DNA of 64,000 nucleotides from CALAZP01 sp041164265. Its GTDB lineage: Bacteria; Bacteroidota; Bacteroidia; Chitinophagales; Saprospiraceae. Location of the stretch: NCBI GenBank assembly GCA_041164265.1, contig JBEAPR010000067.1:1-64000 (forward strand), read 5' to 3'. The stretch's first letter is position 1, and every line of letters starts with the position of its first letter. A program made the position numbers and the translations under genes. The notes under the pieces are model-generated. The model did not search any database, had not been told where the DNA came from, and was given only the letters and a program-made list of their open reading frames with translations. Of the stretch, positions 43,266 through 51,752 are shown piece by piece.

Positions 43266-43850
43266 ATGGATGCTATTCTGCAAATCAGTGATCAAGAATT
43301 AATCACTTCTTATTCTAGTGGAAACGACAAAGCTTTTGAAGTTCTCCTAAATCGTTATCAAGAAAAAATTTATACTAGTATTTATCTATTTGTTAAAGAC
43401 TCTGCTTTAGCTGATGATATTTTCCAGGAAGTTTTTATCAAGATTATAGAAACCTTAAGAAAAGGAAGATACAATCACGAGGGTAGATTTTTGCAATGGG
43501 CGATGAGGATTTCTTACAATATGTGTGTAGATCATTTTAGAAAAACAAAAAGGAGACCTAAAGTAACTCCCACCGAGACCTTTGATATTCTCGAAGTTTT
43601 GAGTGCTAAGGATTTAAATGCAGAGGATTGTATCATTAGATCCCAGACCCATGATAAAGTAAGGGCTTTGGTGGATAATCTTCCAGCAGAACAGAGAGAA
43701 GTAGTCATCTTAAGACATTATGCCGACTTAAGTTTCAAGGAAATTGCCAAATTGACAAAAGTTAGTATCAATACTGCACTAGGTAGGATGAGATATGCGC
43801 TCATCAATATCCGCAGAATGATTGAAGAAAAAGAATTAGTATTACAATAG
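43266..43850 (+). CDS. ECF-like sigma-70 family RNA polymerase sigma factor
   Basis: A 194-residue sigma factor with region 2 (FEVLLNRYQEKIYTSIYLFV, then ADDIFQEVFIKIIETL and AMRISYNMCVDHFRKTKRRP) and region 4 (LPAEQREVVILRHYADLSFK, then the helix-turn-helix IAKLTKVSINTALGRMRYAL). It lacks region 3, as in ECF sigma factors. No anti-sigma gene is adjacent: the next gene is convergent. It therefore may be constitutively active or controlled at transcription. The regulon is unknown. Confidence 0.93.
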   Translation: MDAILQISDQELITSYSSGNDKAFEVLLNRYQEKIYTSIYLFVKDSALADDIFQEVFIKIIETLRKGRYNHEGRFLQWAMRISYNMCVDHFRKTKRRPKVTPTETFDILEVLSAKDLNAEDCIIRSQTHDKVRALVDNLPAEQREVVILRHYADLSFKEIAKLTKVSINTALGRMRYALINIRRMIEEKELVLQ

Positions 43851-43853
43851 TCC

Positions 43854-44090
43854 TTATTTTTTTTTGAGAGGGACAGGATCATGTCCATGTGGACCCCAAG
43901 GATGGCATTTAAAAATTCTTTTTATTCCCATCCATGTTCCTCTCAAAATTCCCCATTCTTCAATGGCCTGAATCATGTAATTAGAACATGTCGGTTGAAA
44001 TCGACAAGAGGGACCTAATAGTGAAGATATAGTGTATTGGTAAAATCTAATAGGCAAAATTAAAATCAACTTTAGAAAGCGAATAAGCAT
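43854..44090 (-). CDS. yidD: Membrane protein insertion efficiency factor YidD
   Basis: A 78-residue YidD protein: IRFYQYTISSLLGPSCRFQP, CSNYMIQAIEEWGILRG and CHPWGPHGHDPVP are the diagnostic motifs, with three conserved Cys. It assists YidC-mediated membrane insertion at the inner membrane. It is usually near rpmH/rnpA/yidC, but here it ends a run of mgsA-ahcY-hupE-DUF6702 genes, 3 bases after DUF6702. It converges with the sigma-factor gene, separated by only 3 bases. Confidence 0.95.
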   Translation of the reverse strand: MLIRFLKLILILPIRFYQYTISSLLGPSCRFQPTCSNYMIQAIEEWGILRGTWMGIKRIFKCHPWGPHGHDPVPLKKK

Positions 44091-44093
44091 TTT

Positions 44094-44609
44094 TTAGAAT
44101 TTAACAGTGTTCATTTCATCTCCTCTTTGCATAATCATTACCGCTTTTTTTTCATCTGGTCCAATTACTGTTATAATATTTTTTTGATCCTCAAATATAT
44201 TCAACAACAAGTCATTGTAAATAGTAATTTGAGTAGGGTAGGGAACCTTCGTCGCTTCCATATAGCACCACATGGCTATATAATCACCAGCAGTTTCTTT
44301 TCCTAAATACTCATAGGTAATAGGGTGTCCATTAACTTCAATTTTGAAGTGTTCTTCCAAAAATTTCGATACTGATAACTCTGCGATTGGAGATTCCTTA
44401 GCGGTAAGTAAGAAGAGAGAATCCCTGCCCTCTAGTGCCATAGATTGCTCTAAATCATCTAAAAATAAGTGGAGGCTGATTTGAAAAGTTGATGATTCTG
44501 GTTTGTATTCAACGAGACACTTACTGATATGAAAATCGTGATCAATTGATAAAAGTGGCGTATACTCTAGCTTCCAGAAATTTGAAATTAAAAATAATGT
44601 AATCCACAT
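44094..44609 (-). CDS. DUF6702 family protein
   Basis: A 171-residue protein matching, as I recall it, the Bacteroidota family DUF6702: DHDFHISKCLVEYKPESSTF near the start, LHLFLDDLEQSM, and IAMWCYMEATKV. A short hydrophobic N-terminus (MWITLFLISNFW) may be a signal or anchor. The family is often found beside HupE/UreJ genes, as here (10 bases after hupE and 3 bases before yidD). The function is unknown. Confidence 0.75.
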   Translation of the reverse strand: MWITLFLISNFWKLEYTPLLSIDHDFHISKCLVEYKPESSTFQISLHLFLDDLEQSMALEGRDSLFLLTAKESPIAELSVSKFLEEHFKIEVNGHPITYEYLGKETAGDYIAMWCYMEATKVPYPTQITIYNDLLLNIFEDQKNIITVIGPDEKKAVMIMQRGDEMNTVKF

Positions 44610-44619
44610 TAGACTTTAT

Positions 44620-45204
44620 TTATGGAATCCGTTCTATGATCATAGCAATTGACAATCCGGCAGTTGCACCGGATATAAAAAGATTCCATTCTCTTACCTT
44701 AACCTTTATAATCTCTAAAAAAACATAGGTTAAACCAAGAATGAAAGCAATAATAATCAATTGACCTAATTCTACTCCAAGATTGAAAGCCAATAGTTGA
44801 GTAATAAATCCTTCATCGATACCTGGTATTGCGGCAGAACGGAAAAAATTAGAAAATCCCATTCCATGAATCAATCCAAAAAATACAGCTAAACTGTATT
44901 TTATTGATATACTAACATAACTAGACCTTCTATTATAAACGTTATACAATGCGGTAAGCAGTATAGTTAAAGGAATGAGAAATTCAATCAGTGCACTGTC
45001 TACAGATACCAAATCCAAAGCTGATAGGGCTAAGGTTACGGAGTGACCAAAGGTGAAGGAAGTAGCCAAGATGGCTACCTTTTTCCATTCACTGATTTGG
45101 TAAATTGCACAGAGTGCAATCACAAATAAGATATGATCATACCCATTTATATCTAGAATATGATCAAATCCAAGACCCAGATAAATGCTAAATTCAGATT
45201 CCAA
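44620..45204 (-). CDS. HupE/UreJ family membrane protein
   Basis: A 194-residue polytopic protein with 6 or so helices. FDHILDINGYDHILFVIAL and TSFTFGHSVTLALSAL carry the His/Asp motifs of the HupE/UreJ family, which is linked to nickel or cobalt permeation in other phyla. No hydrogenase or urease genes are nearby, so the substrate is uncertain. The start is TTG (45204-45202), the only start codon between the in-frame stop and the conserved region. It follows ahcY after 11 bases. Confidence 0.85.
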   Translation of the reverse strand: MESEFSIYLGLGFDHILDINGYDHILFVIALCAIYQISEWKKVAILATSFTFGHSVTLALSALDLVSVDSALIEFLIPLTILLTALYNVYNRRSSYVSISIKYSLAVFFGLIHGMGFSNFFRSAAIPGIDEGFITQLLAFNLGVELGQLIIIAFILGLTYVFLEIIKVKVREWNLFISGATAGLSIAMIIERIP

Positions 45205-45215
45205 AATTCAGCTAA

Positions 45216-46529
45216 TTAGTAACGGTAATAATCTGGTTTATATGGTCCTTCTACATTGACTCCAATATAGGATGCTTGATCTTTATCTAGCTCTTCTAAT
45301 TCAACTCCAATTTTTGCCAAATGAAGTCTAGCAACTTCTTCATCTAAATGTTTAGGTAGAACATGTACTTGATTCTCGTATTTGTCTGGTTGAGTAAACA
45401 ATTCAATCTGAGCCAAGACCTGATTGGTAAATGAGTTAGACATTACAAAAGAAGGATGTCCAGTAGCACAGCCGAGGTTAACCAAACGACCTTCTGCAAG
45501 CAAAATAATATCTTTTCCATCGATGGTGTATTTATCTACCTGCGGTTTGATGTTTACCAAAGAATTCCCATAATTTTTATTTAACCAAGCTACATCAATT
45601 TCATTGTCAAAATGTCCAATATTACAAACAATGGTTTTGTCTTTCATGGCTTTAAAATGGGTGCCATTAACTATGTCTTTATTTCCAGTTGCAGTGATTA
45701 CAATATCGGCTCTTGGAATAGCAGTTGACATTTTCTTTACTTCATATCCATCCATTGCGGCTTGCAAAGCACAAATTGGGTCAATTTCTGTGACAATTAC
45801 TCTACAACCTGCTCCTCTTAACGAAGCTGCTGTTCCTTTTCCAACGTCGCCATAACCCGCAACAACAGCTACTTTGCCAGCCATCATAATATCCGTTGCT
45901 CTTCTTATAGCATCCACGGCAGATTCTTTACAACCGTATTTGTTGTCAAACTTCGACTTGGTTACCGAATCGTTGATATTGATAGCTGGAATAGGAAGTG
46001 TTCCCTTCTGAACTCTTTCATACAACCTTAATACTCCTGTAGTCGTTTCTTCGCTAAGTCCAAGAATACCATCAACAAGCTCTGGATGATGATCTAGAAC
46101 CATATTGGTTAAATCACCTCCATCATCAAGAATCATATTTAGTGGTTGGCCATCTTCAAAGGCAAATAAGGTCTGTTCTATACACCACCAAAATTCTTCT
46201 TCATTCATTCCTTTCCATGCGTAAACGGGTACTCCAGTAGCAGCAATAGCAGCAGCCGCGTGGTCTTGAGTTGAAAAAATATTACATGAAGACCAACTCA
46301 CCTCTGCTCCTAAAGCAGTTAGGGTCTCGATTAAAACGGCAGTCTGAATAGTCATGTGCAAACAACCTGCGATTCGAGCACCTTTAAGAGGTTGGCTAGG
46401 ACCGTATTTTTCACGAAGTGCAATCAATCCTGGCATTTCAGCTTCAGCTAGCTCAATTTCTTTTCTACCCCACTCCGCTAGGGAAATGTCTTTTACCTTG
46501 TAAGTTGTTTTTTTTTCTGCAACTTGCAT
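45216..46529 (-). CDS. ahcY: Adenosylhomocysteinase
   Basis: A 437-residue enzyme splitting S-adenosylhomocysteine into adenosine and homocysteine in the methyl cycle. It shows the NAD-binding GYGDVGKGTAASLRGAG, the substrate-site NINDSVTKSKFDN, TGNKDIV and the C-terminal Lys-Tyr tail PYKPDYYRY. Length is typical. It lies 30 bases after mgsA and 11 bases before hupE in a co-directional run. No SAH riboswitch would fit in the short upstream gap. Confidence 0.98.
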   Translation of the reverse strand: MQVAEKKTTYKVKDISLAEWGRKEIELAEAEMPGLIALREKYGPSQPLKGARIAGCLHMTIQTAVLIETLTALGAEVSWSSCNIFSTQDHAAAAIAATGVPVYAWKGMNEEEFWWCIEQTLFAFEDGQPLNMILDDGGDLTNMVLDHHPELVDGILGLSEETTTGVLRLYERVQKGTLPIPAININDSVTKSKFDNKYGCKESAVDAIRRATDIMMAGKVAVVAGYGDVGKGTAASLRGAGCRVIVTEIDPICALQAAMDGYEVKKMSTAIPRADIVITATGNKDIVNGTHFKAMKDKTIVCNIGHFDNEIDVAWLNKNYGNSLVNIKPQVDKYTIDGKDIILLAEGRLVNLGCATGHPSFVMSNSFTNQVLAQIELFTQPDKYENQVHVLPKHLDEEVARLHLAKIGVELEELDKDQASYIGVNVEGPYKPDYYRY

Positions 46530-46559
46530 TTTTTTTCGATTTAGATTTAATTTAATTAA

Positions 46560-46928
46560 TTATTCAAATAAGGCCTCCATCAGTAACACTGCTGCTGCAG
46601 GATTAGTTGCTAGAGGAATGTTATATACATCACAAAGCCTCATCAACATACTAACATCAACTTCATGAGGATGTTTACCAAGAGGGTCCCTAAAAAAAAT
46701 GACCATAGCTAGTTCACCTTCTACAATTTTACTAGCAATTTGAGCATCACCACCCATAGGCCCTGAAGCTAATTTTTCAACTTGTAAACCTGCTTTTTCA
46801 ATATGGCTGCCCGTTGTTCCAGTAGCTACCATTTCGATTTTTTTATTTTTAAACTTCTCGAAATAGTCTTTAACAAACGCCACCATTTCCGCTTTTTTGC
46901 CGTCGTGAGCAATAAGAGCAATTTTCAT
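46560..46928 (-). CDS. mgsA: Methylglyoxal synthase
   Basis: A 122-residue enzyme making methylglyoxal from dihydroxyacetone phosphate, a glycolytic overflow bypass. Active-site segments are AHDGKK (residues 8-13), ATGTTGSHI, SGPMGGDAQIA with the catalytic Asp, and DPLGKHPHEVDV. It is shorter than the E. coli enzyme (about 150) but contains all motifs. It is the first gene of the run leading through ahcY, and is divergent from the DUF2911 gene. Confidence 0.94.
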   Translation of the reverse strand: MKIALIAHDGKKAEMVAFVKDYFEKFKNKKIEMVATGTTGSHIEKAGLQVEKLASGPMGGDAQIASKIVEGELAMVIFFRDPLGKHPHEVDVSMLMRLCDVYNIPLATNPAAAVLLMEALFE

Positions 46929-46967
46929 TTAAATTTTTCCTTTGAAAACAAAAATACCATTTAATCA

Positions 46968-46996
46968 TTTGTTAGAATGACGAATAGCTATTTTTG
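46968..46996 (+). promoter_or_regulatory. Promoter candidate for the DUF2911 gene
   Basis: TTTG (46968-46971) and TATTTTTG (46989-46996) match the -33 and -7 elements with 17-base spacing, slightly short. The ATG follows at 47031. Confidence 0.5.
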
Positions 46997-47030
46997 TAGC
47001 AATTATTAATAATAAAAAAACAAAAAGTAA

Positions 47031-47876
47031 ATGAAAAAGTATTTTTCTTTAATGTTTGCTGTCTCAATGATTTTAACTAGCAATCTTTTTGGTCAATTTA
47101 GGACGCCTTCTGCAAGTCCTACAGCGACTATATCCCAAACTGTTGGTTTGACGCAAGTATCTGTTGAGTATTCAAGACCTTCAATGAAGGGAAGGGCAAT
47201 TTTTGGAGAAAATGGTTTGGTACCTTTTGGAACAGTATGGAGAACAGGAGCCAATTCAGCTACCAAAATTGAATTTTCAGAAGATGTAAAAGTTGGTGAG
47301 CATGACCTCAAAGCTGGTGCTTATGCAGTATTGAGCGTTCCAGGTTCTAAGGAATGGGAAGTTATGTTTTTCCCTTACGAAAGCTCAAATTGGGGAAGTT
47401 ATCCTGGTAAAACTCCTGCAGCTACTGTTAAGATAATTGCAGGCTCCACCTCTAGTGCTTATGAGACCTTTACTATCGAACTAGCTCATCTTTCAAATGA
47501 TGGGGCTCACTTGGTAATGAAATGGGAAAACACCAAAATTGCCATTCCCTTATCGGTTCACACCCAAAAACAGGTGGCTGCAAGTTTTGAAAAAATGATG
47601 GCAGGTCCTTCTAACGGGGAATACTACAATTATGGTGTTTATTTGGCTGAAACAGGAGGAGACCTAAATAAGGCCTTAGAATTTGTTCAAAAGGTTACCA
47701 ATAGTGAAAACCCTATGTATTGGCATAAGAGACAGGAATCTTTAATACTCGCTAAATTAGGCAAAAATGAAGAGGCTATTGCTGCGGCTAGGGTTTCTAT
47801 AGAACTTGCTAAGAAGGCAGGAAGTGAAGATTATGTAAGAATGAATGAGAAATCCATAGCAGAGTGGACCAATTAA
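47031..47876 (+). CDS. DUF2911 domain secreted protein
   Basis: A 281-residue protein with a Sec signal (about 1-22, ending NLFGQ) followed by the DUF2911 domain: ISQTVGLTQVSVEYSRPSMK, VPFGTVWRTGANSATKIEFS, and DLKAGAYAVLSVPG. The C-terminal third is helical and TPR-like. The function is unknown. It is single, with a strong hairpin after it, so it is expressed as a monocistronic unit. Confidence 0.88.
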   Translation: MKKYFSLMFAVSMILTSNLFGQFRTPSASPTATISQTVGLTQVSVEYSRPSMKGRAIFGENGLVPFGTVWRTGANSATKIEFSEDVKVGEHDLKAGAYAVLSVPGSKEWEVMFFPYESSNWGSYPGKTPAATVKIIAGSTSSAYETFTIELAHLSNDGAHLVMKWENTKIAIPLSVHTQKQVAASFEKMMAGPSNGEYYNYGVYLAETGGDLNKALEFVQKVTNSENPMYWHKRQESLILAKLGKNEEAIAAARVSIELAKKAGSEDYVRMNEKSIAEWTN

Positions 47877-47881
47877 ATGAA

Positions 47882-47914
47882 TTAAGAATAGCCCTTAAAA
47901 AGGGCTATTCTTAA
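47882..47914. terminator. Bidirectional hairpin terminator candidate
   Basis: TTAAGAATAGCCCTT (47882-47896) and AAGGGCTATTCTTAA (47900-47914) are perfect 15-base complements with a 3-base loop. No long T run follows, but its position between the DUF2911 gene and the convergent lipoprotein gene supports termination in both directions. Confidence 0.75.
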
Positions 47915-48018
47915 CTGTAAACATTTGCGCTATTAACTTTAAAATCTTTCCTTACAATTGCTTTCTTTTGAATGAATCTTCAAGGAATACTAGAGCATAT
48001 ATACAGTAATTAATTTTT

Positions 48019-49530
48019 TTAGTTTTCATAGCACCCAATACTGGGCTGATTAACATCTCGAAGATTACCTTCTATATCTATATTGATACTGTAAAAATCA
48101 TTAATTGGAATACCTGCTCCTTTAACGATAGATAGAGAATCTAAGCTAAAATCAATTTCATCAATATTTTTGAACAGAGGACTATCTGATTCGAGATTCA
48201 GACAAGATTGGCAAAGGGTTTCAAAAAAATCCAAATAAATACTCTTTTCATCGTTAACCAAATCAGTGATTTTAATGGCACAGTGATCAAATTTTACATC
48301 AAAAAGATTTTGATTTTCCCGAAGGGAAATATCGTTCAATACCATTTCATCTTTCCTAGAACCAGCTATGATACAATTGGTAAAGGATGCTTTCAAAGGG
48401 TTGGCAACTGCTTCTAAACATCCAATCTGACTTCGCTCAATACATATAAAGTTATCTAAATAAAGGGCATCTGCATCCACTCCATAAGAAGCTATAGTGC
48501 AATAATTAAAAGTATAATCTCCACCTTCTCTCAAATTTACTCCAGTAGAATAGTTAGAATGGATTAGTGTATTGTCTGCCCTTATTTTAGCTTGAATACC
48601 AATAATTCCAGAACTAGCTGTATTTCGTATCCTTGTATTGGCTAAAGTTAAAACGGCTGCAGAATCGGCGTAAATTCCAACATTGGAATTTTTGATAGTA
48701 GCATATCTAATCTGATTTCCTTTGCTCCCACCAGCTAAATAAATACCCCACCATTGGCCTGCTTCTTCCTCAAAAGAAGGTTCTAATCTATCACCTTGGA
48801 TAACAACTGGATTTTCCTTAGTCCCTTCCACCGTAATTCTTCCGTCCTGATCGACAATGATTATTCCATCATTATATACGCCAAATAGATCATTTTTTGT
48901 AATCCCGCCATGAACGTAAATTTGTGTCCCGGAAGGAATTACTAGATTACATTCTGAAATCCACAAAATCCCATATACTACATAGGGTTTAGGGTCATCC
49001 CAAACGACTTTAGAGCCATTACAGGGAAGTAAATTGAATTGCCCTGCACTACTTGTAGATGGAAAGTAATTGGCGTTTTGACCCCAAGCTTGAAAAAGAA
49101 TTTTTTTAACTGCAGATCCGCTCTTTACTGAAAAATATTCTTCAATCACGAAAGGACTAATACTTAAGGGTTGATCTGGGTCAATAGTTACTTCGGCAAA
49201 AACATAAATAGAATCTTGACCGAGTATTTCAATATCATTGATCACTTTTCCAGCTATTCCATCTACATTAATTCTAAACTTTGAATTAGAACCTGCATCC
49301 AAACCAACTTCATCGAGTAAAATAGGATTTTTGCTACCATTCTTAATTTTGAATGAATAGGTAGCAGACCCACGAGTGGTAAAAATGGTATCGAAAAGAA
49401 GGGTATCGACCGAAAATGTAACCTCATTAAGGTTGCCGCTGATATAAATTTCTTCCTTATTACATCGAGCAAATATTAGAATGGATATCAATAGGATGAG
49501 TAAACAATAAGCTGGTTTGAATCGAGTCAT
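48019..49530 (-). CDS. Lipoprotein with right-handed beta-helix domain
   Basis: A 503-residue lipoprotein; the signal ends at Cys23 (FARCNKEE). Residues about 30-160 look like an Ig/ASPM-type beta-sandwich (FKIKNGSKNPILLDEVGL). From about 180 to 400 there are repeated beta-helix coils (IRYATIKNSNVGIYADSA, LANTRIRNTASSGI, FNYCTIAS). It ends NQPSIGCYEN, a motif common in 'choice-of-anchor Q' proteins. A surface glycan-binding or glycan-processing role is possible; no catalytic residues are evident. Confidence 0.8.
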   Translation of the reverse strand: MTRFKPAYCLLILLISILIFARCNKEEIYISGNLNEVTFSVDTLLFDTIFTTRGSATYSFKIKNGSKNPILLDEVGLDAGSNSKFRINVDGIAGKVINDIEILGQDSIYVFAEVTIDPDQPLSISPFVIEEYFSVKSGSAVKKILFQAWGQNANYFPSTSSAGQFNLLPCNGSKVVWDDPKPYVVYGILWISECNLVIPSGTQIYVHGGITKNDLFGVYNDGIIIVDQDGRITVEGTKENPVVIQGDRLEPSFEEEAGQWWGIYLAGGSKGNQIRYATIKNSNVGIYADSAAVLTLANTRIRNTASSGIIGIQAKIRADNTLIHSNYSTGVNLREGGDYTFNYCTIASYGVDADALYLDNFICIERSQIGCLEAVANPLKASFTNCIIAGSRKDEMVLNDISLRENQNLFDVKFDHCAIKITDLVNDEKSIYLDFFETLCQSCLNLESDSPLFKNIDEIDFSLDSLSIVKGAGIPINDFYSINIDIEGNLRDVNQPSIGCYEN

Positions 49531-49605
49531 CTACATTATTCATTTTGTTGCAAAAATAAGATAAAAGAGAGCCTTGAACTAACTTTATTTTTTGACTTTT
49601 GCAGA

Positions 49606-50292
49606 ATGAAAACTTTTGTAATTATTCCTGCTCTCAATGAAGAACGTTCAATTGGTTTAGTTATAAATGCATTATTGCCTTATAATATTGCTAAGATTAT
49701 TGTAGCTGATAATGGAAGTTCTGATCAAACTGCAAAAGTTGCCCGTGAAGCAGGAGCAGAAGTTGTATTTGAGCAAGAGAAAGGATATGGTGCCGCTTGT
49801 TTGAAAGCCCTTCAGTACGCCGATAACTTTAAACCGGATATTTTTTTATTCATGGATGGCGATTTTGCTGATGACGCCAATGATATTCCGAAAATTCTTG
49901 AACCTATTCAAACTAAAAAGGCTGATTTGGTTATCGGAAGTAGAGTTTTGGGTACTAGAGAAAAGGGAGCATTAACTATCCCTCAGATAATTGGAAACGC
50001 CCTGGCTACCCGATTATTAAAACTATTTTTCGGAGTCACCTATACCGATTTGGGACCTTTCCGCGCAATTACCAAAACAGCACTTGACCAAATTAAAATG
50101 AAAGACAGGAATTATGGATGGACCATTGAAATGCAAATAAAAGCTGCTAAGCATCAGCTTTCTTATCAAGAGGTTCCTGTCAATTATAGACGGCGCATCG
50201 GCCAATCCAAAGTTTCGGGAACTCTAAAAGGAAGTTTCCTGGCAGGTTCAATTATCTTGTATTCTATTTACAAATACGGATGGTCTAGATGA
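49606..50292 (+). CDS. Family 2 glycosyltransferase, dolichol-phosphate-mannose-synthase-like
   Basis: A 228-residue GT2 enzyme with IPALNEERSIG, ADNGSSDQT and the metal-binding MDGDFADD. VIGSRVLGTREKGALTIPQ, DLGPFRAI and VPVNYRRRIGQSKVSGT are typical of DPM1-like transferases that load a sugar onto polyprenyl phosphate. It has no membrane domain. It overlaps the next gene by 4 bases (ATGA), starting a three-gene glycan operon. The third gene encodes a membrane transferase that may use its lipid-sugar product (inference). Confidence 0.9.
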   Translation: MKTFVIIPALNEERSIGLVINALLPYNIAKIIVADNGSSDQTAKVAREAGAEVVFEQEKGYGAACLKALQYADNFKPDIFLFMDGDFADDANDIPKILEPIQTKKADLVIGSRVLGTREKGALTIPQIIGNALATRLLKLFFGVTYTDLGPFRAITKTALDQIKMKDRNYGWTIEMQIKAAKHQLSYQEVPVNYRRRIGQSKVSGTLKGSFLAGSIILYSIYKYGWSR

Positions 50293-51752
50293 TAATATTT
50301 CTAACCTATTTTTTGTGGACCTTTTATTTGATTGTTGCAGGGTGTATTACTTTTTATTGCTTGATTCAACTGCATTTACTCTATAATTATTGGAGCCATA
50401 GAAAGAATAAAAATAACTCCTTAAAAAAAGCGGAAGAGGCTTCCTTGGAATGGCTTCCTATTACCATTCAATTACCCGTATATAACGAATATAAAGTTAT
50501 TGACCGATTGCTACAATCTGTTGCCCAATTAGAATATCCAGCAGAATTATTGCAAATTCAAATTGTGGATGATTCCACAGATGAGACTACCAAAAAATGT
50601 AGAAAAGCTGTTCAAAAATATAAAGCTATGGGACTAAATTGGTCGTTGGTCCATAGAACCCATAGATTAGGTTTTAAAGCTGGGGCACTACAGAATGCTT
50701 TGAAACAGGCTCAGTTTCCTTTTATAGCAATTTTTGATGCCGATTTTACGCCTTCGGCAAAATTTTTAAAGCAAGCAATTCAGTTTTTTTCCAATCCCGA
50801 GGTAGGGGCTGTTCAAGCCAGATGGGGATATTTAAATAAGAATTACAATTGGTTGACCAGAATTCAAGCTTTACAATTAAATGTTCATTTTACTATAGAA
50901 CAAAAGGGTAGGGATATAAGTGGTTATTTTAATCAATTTAACGGGACAGCAGGTATTTGGAGAAAAAGTGCAATTGAAGATGCTGGAGGATGGCAGGTGG
51001 ACACCATTACTGAAGATTTAGATTTGAGTATTCGAGCCCAACTTAAAGGTTGGAAAGTCCATTACGAAGAGGAAATAATCGTTCCTTCAGAACTACCCAT
51101 TTATTTATCTGATTTTCAAAAACAGCAGGCCAGATGGATTACAGGAGGTATTTCTGTTTTAAAAAAATTAGCTAAAAGTGTGGTAAAGTCAGATTTGACT
51201 TGGCAAGTGAAACTCAATGCTTTGGTTCAAATGGGTGCCTCTTTAATGTATGCTCTAGTCTATTTATTAGGGATACTAGGTTTGATTTTATTATTTTTTC
51301 CTGCTTTAGATGACATTTTTCCATCTGCAACTCTATTGCTCCTGTTTTATCAATTAGGCTTTTTCTCTCTTTTTGTGGTTTTTAGTGCAGCTCAAATTTT
51401 TGCTAAAAATGAGGGGGGAGTTTTTACTTCATTACCAATTTATTTGGTGAATGCCTTGGGGTTATCTCATTATTATTCTCGAGCAGTCGCCAAAGGATTG
51501 ATTAGTAAATCTTCATTTTTTCAAAGAACTCCCAAATATGGAACCTTCGTGAATGGGAAATTTACCAAATTCAATATTGCAACAAGTAATTGGAAAGAAG
51601 GGTTGCTGAGTTTAGTTTTTGGCTTTGGATTTTACTACGGTATATATTTAGAAAATTATTATTTTTTAATGCTTCATGGCCTTTTGGCTGTCGGATTCAT
51701 TTTCATTTTCCTTCAGTCTTTAAAACGACCTGTATTTAGCCATGAAAATTAA
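50289..51752 (+). CDS. Processive GT2 glycosyltransferase, cellulose-synthase-like
   Basis: A 487-residue membrane GT2. An N-terminal helix precedes the catalytic domain with IVDDSTDET, IFDADFTPS, TEDLDLSIR and the Q-x-x-R-W motif in QQARWITGG, the D,D,D,QxxRW set of processive and cellulose-synthase-like transferases (CslA/glucomannan synthase resemblance). Four or so helices follow. It would polymerise or add a beta-linked sugar at the inner membrane. It overlaps both neighbours, so it is translationally coupled. The product polysaccharide is unknown. Confidence 0.9.
   Translation: MIIFLTYFLWTFYLIVAGCITFYCLIQLHLLYNYWSHRKNKNNSLKKAEEASLEWLPITIQLPVYNEYKVIDRLLQSVAQLEYPAELLQIQIVDDSTDETTKKCRKAVQKYKAMGLNWSLVHRTHRLGFKAGALQNALKQAQFPFIAIFDADFTPSAKFLKQAIQFFSNPEVGAVQARWGYLNKNYNWLTRIQALQLNVHFTIEQKGRDISGYFNQFNGTAGIWRKSAIEDAGGWQVDTITEDLDLSIRAQLKGWKVHYEEEIIVPSELPIYLSDFQKQQARWITGGISVLKKLAKSVVKSDLTWQVKLNALVQMGASLMYALVYLLGILGLILLFFPALDDIFPSATLLLLFYQLGFFSLFVVFSAAQIFAKNEGGVFTSLPIYLVNALGLSHYYSRAVAKGLISKSSFFQRTPKYGTFVNGKFTKFNIATSNWKEGLLSLVFGFGFYYGIYLENYYFLMLHGLLAVGFIFIFLQSLKRPVFSHEN

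Noticed and set aside
46530..46559. SAH riboswitch upstream of ahcY
   Set aside because: The gap to mgsA is only 30 bases, too short for the structure, and no matching motif was seen.
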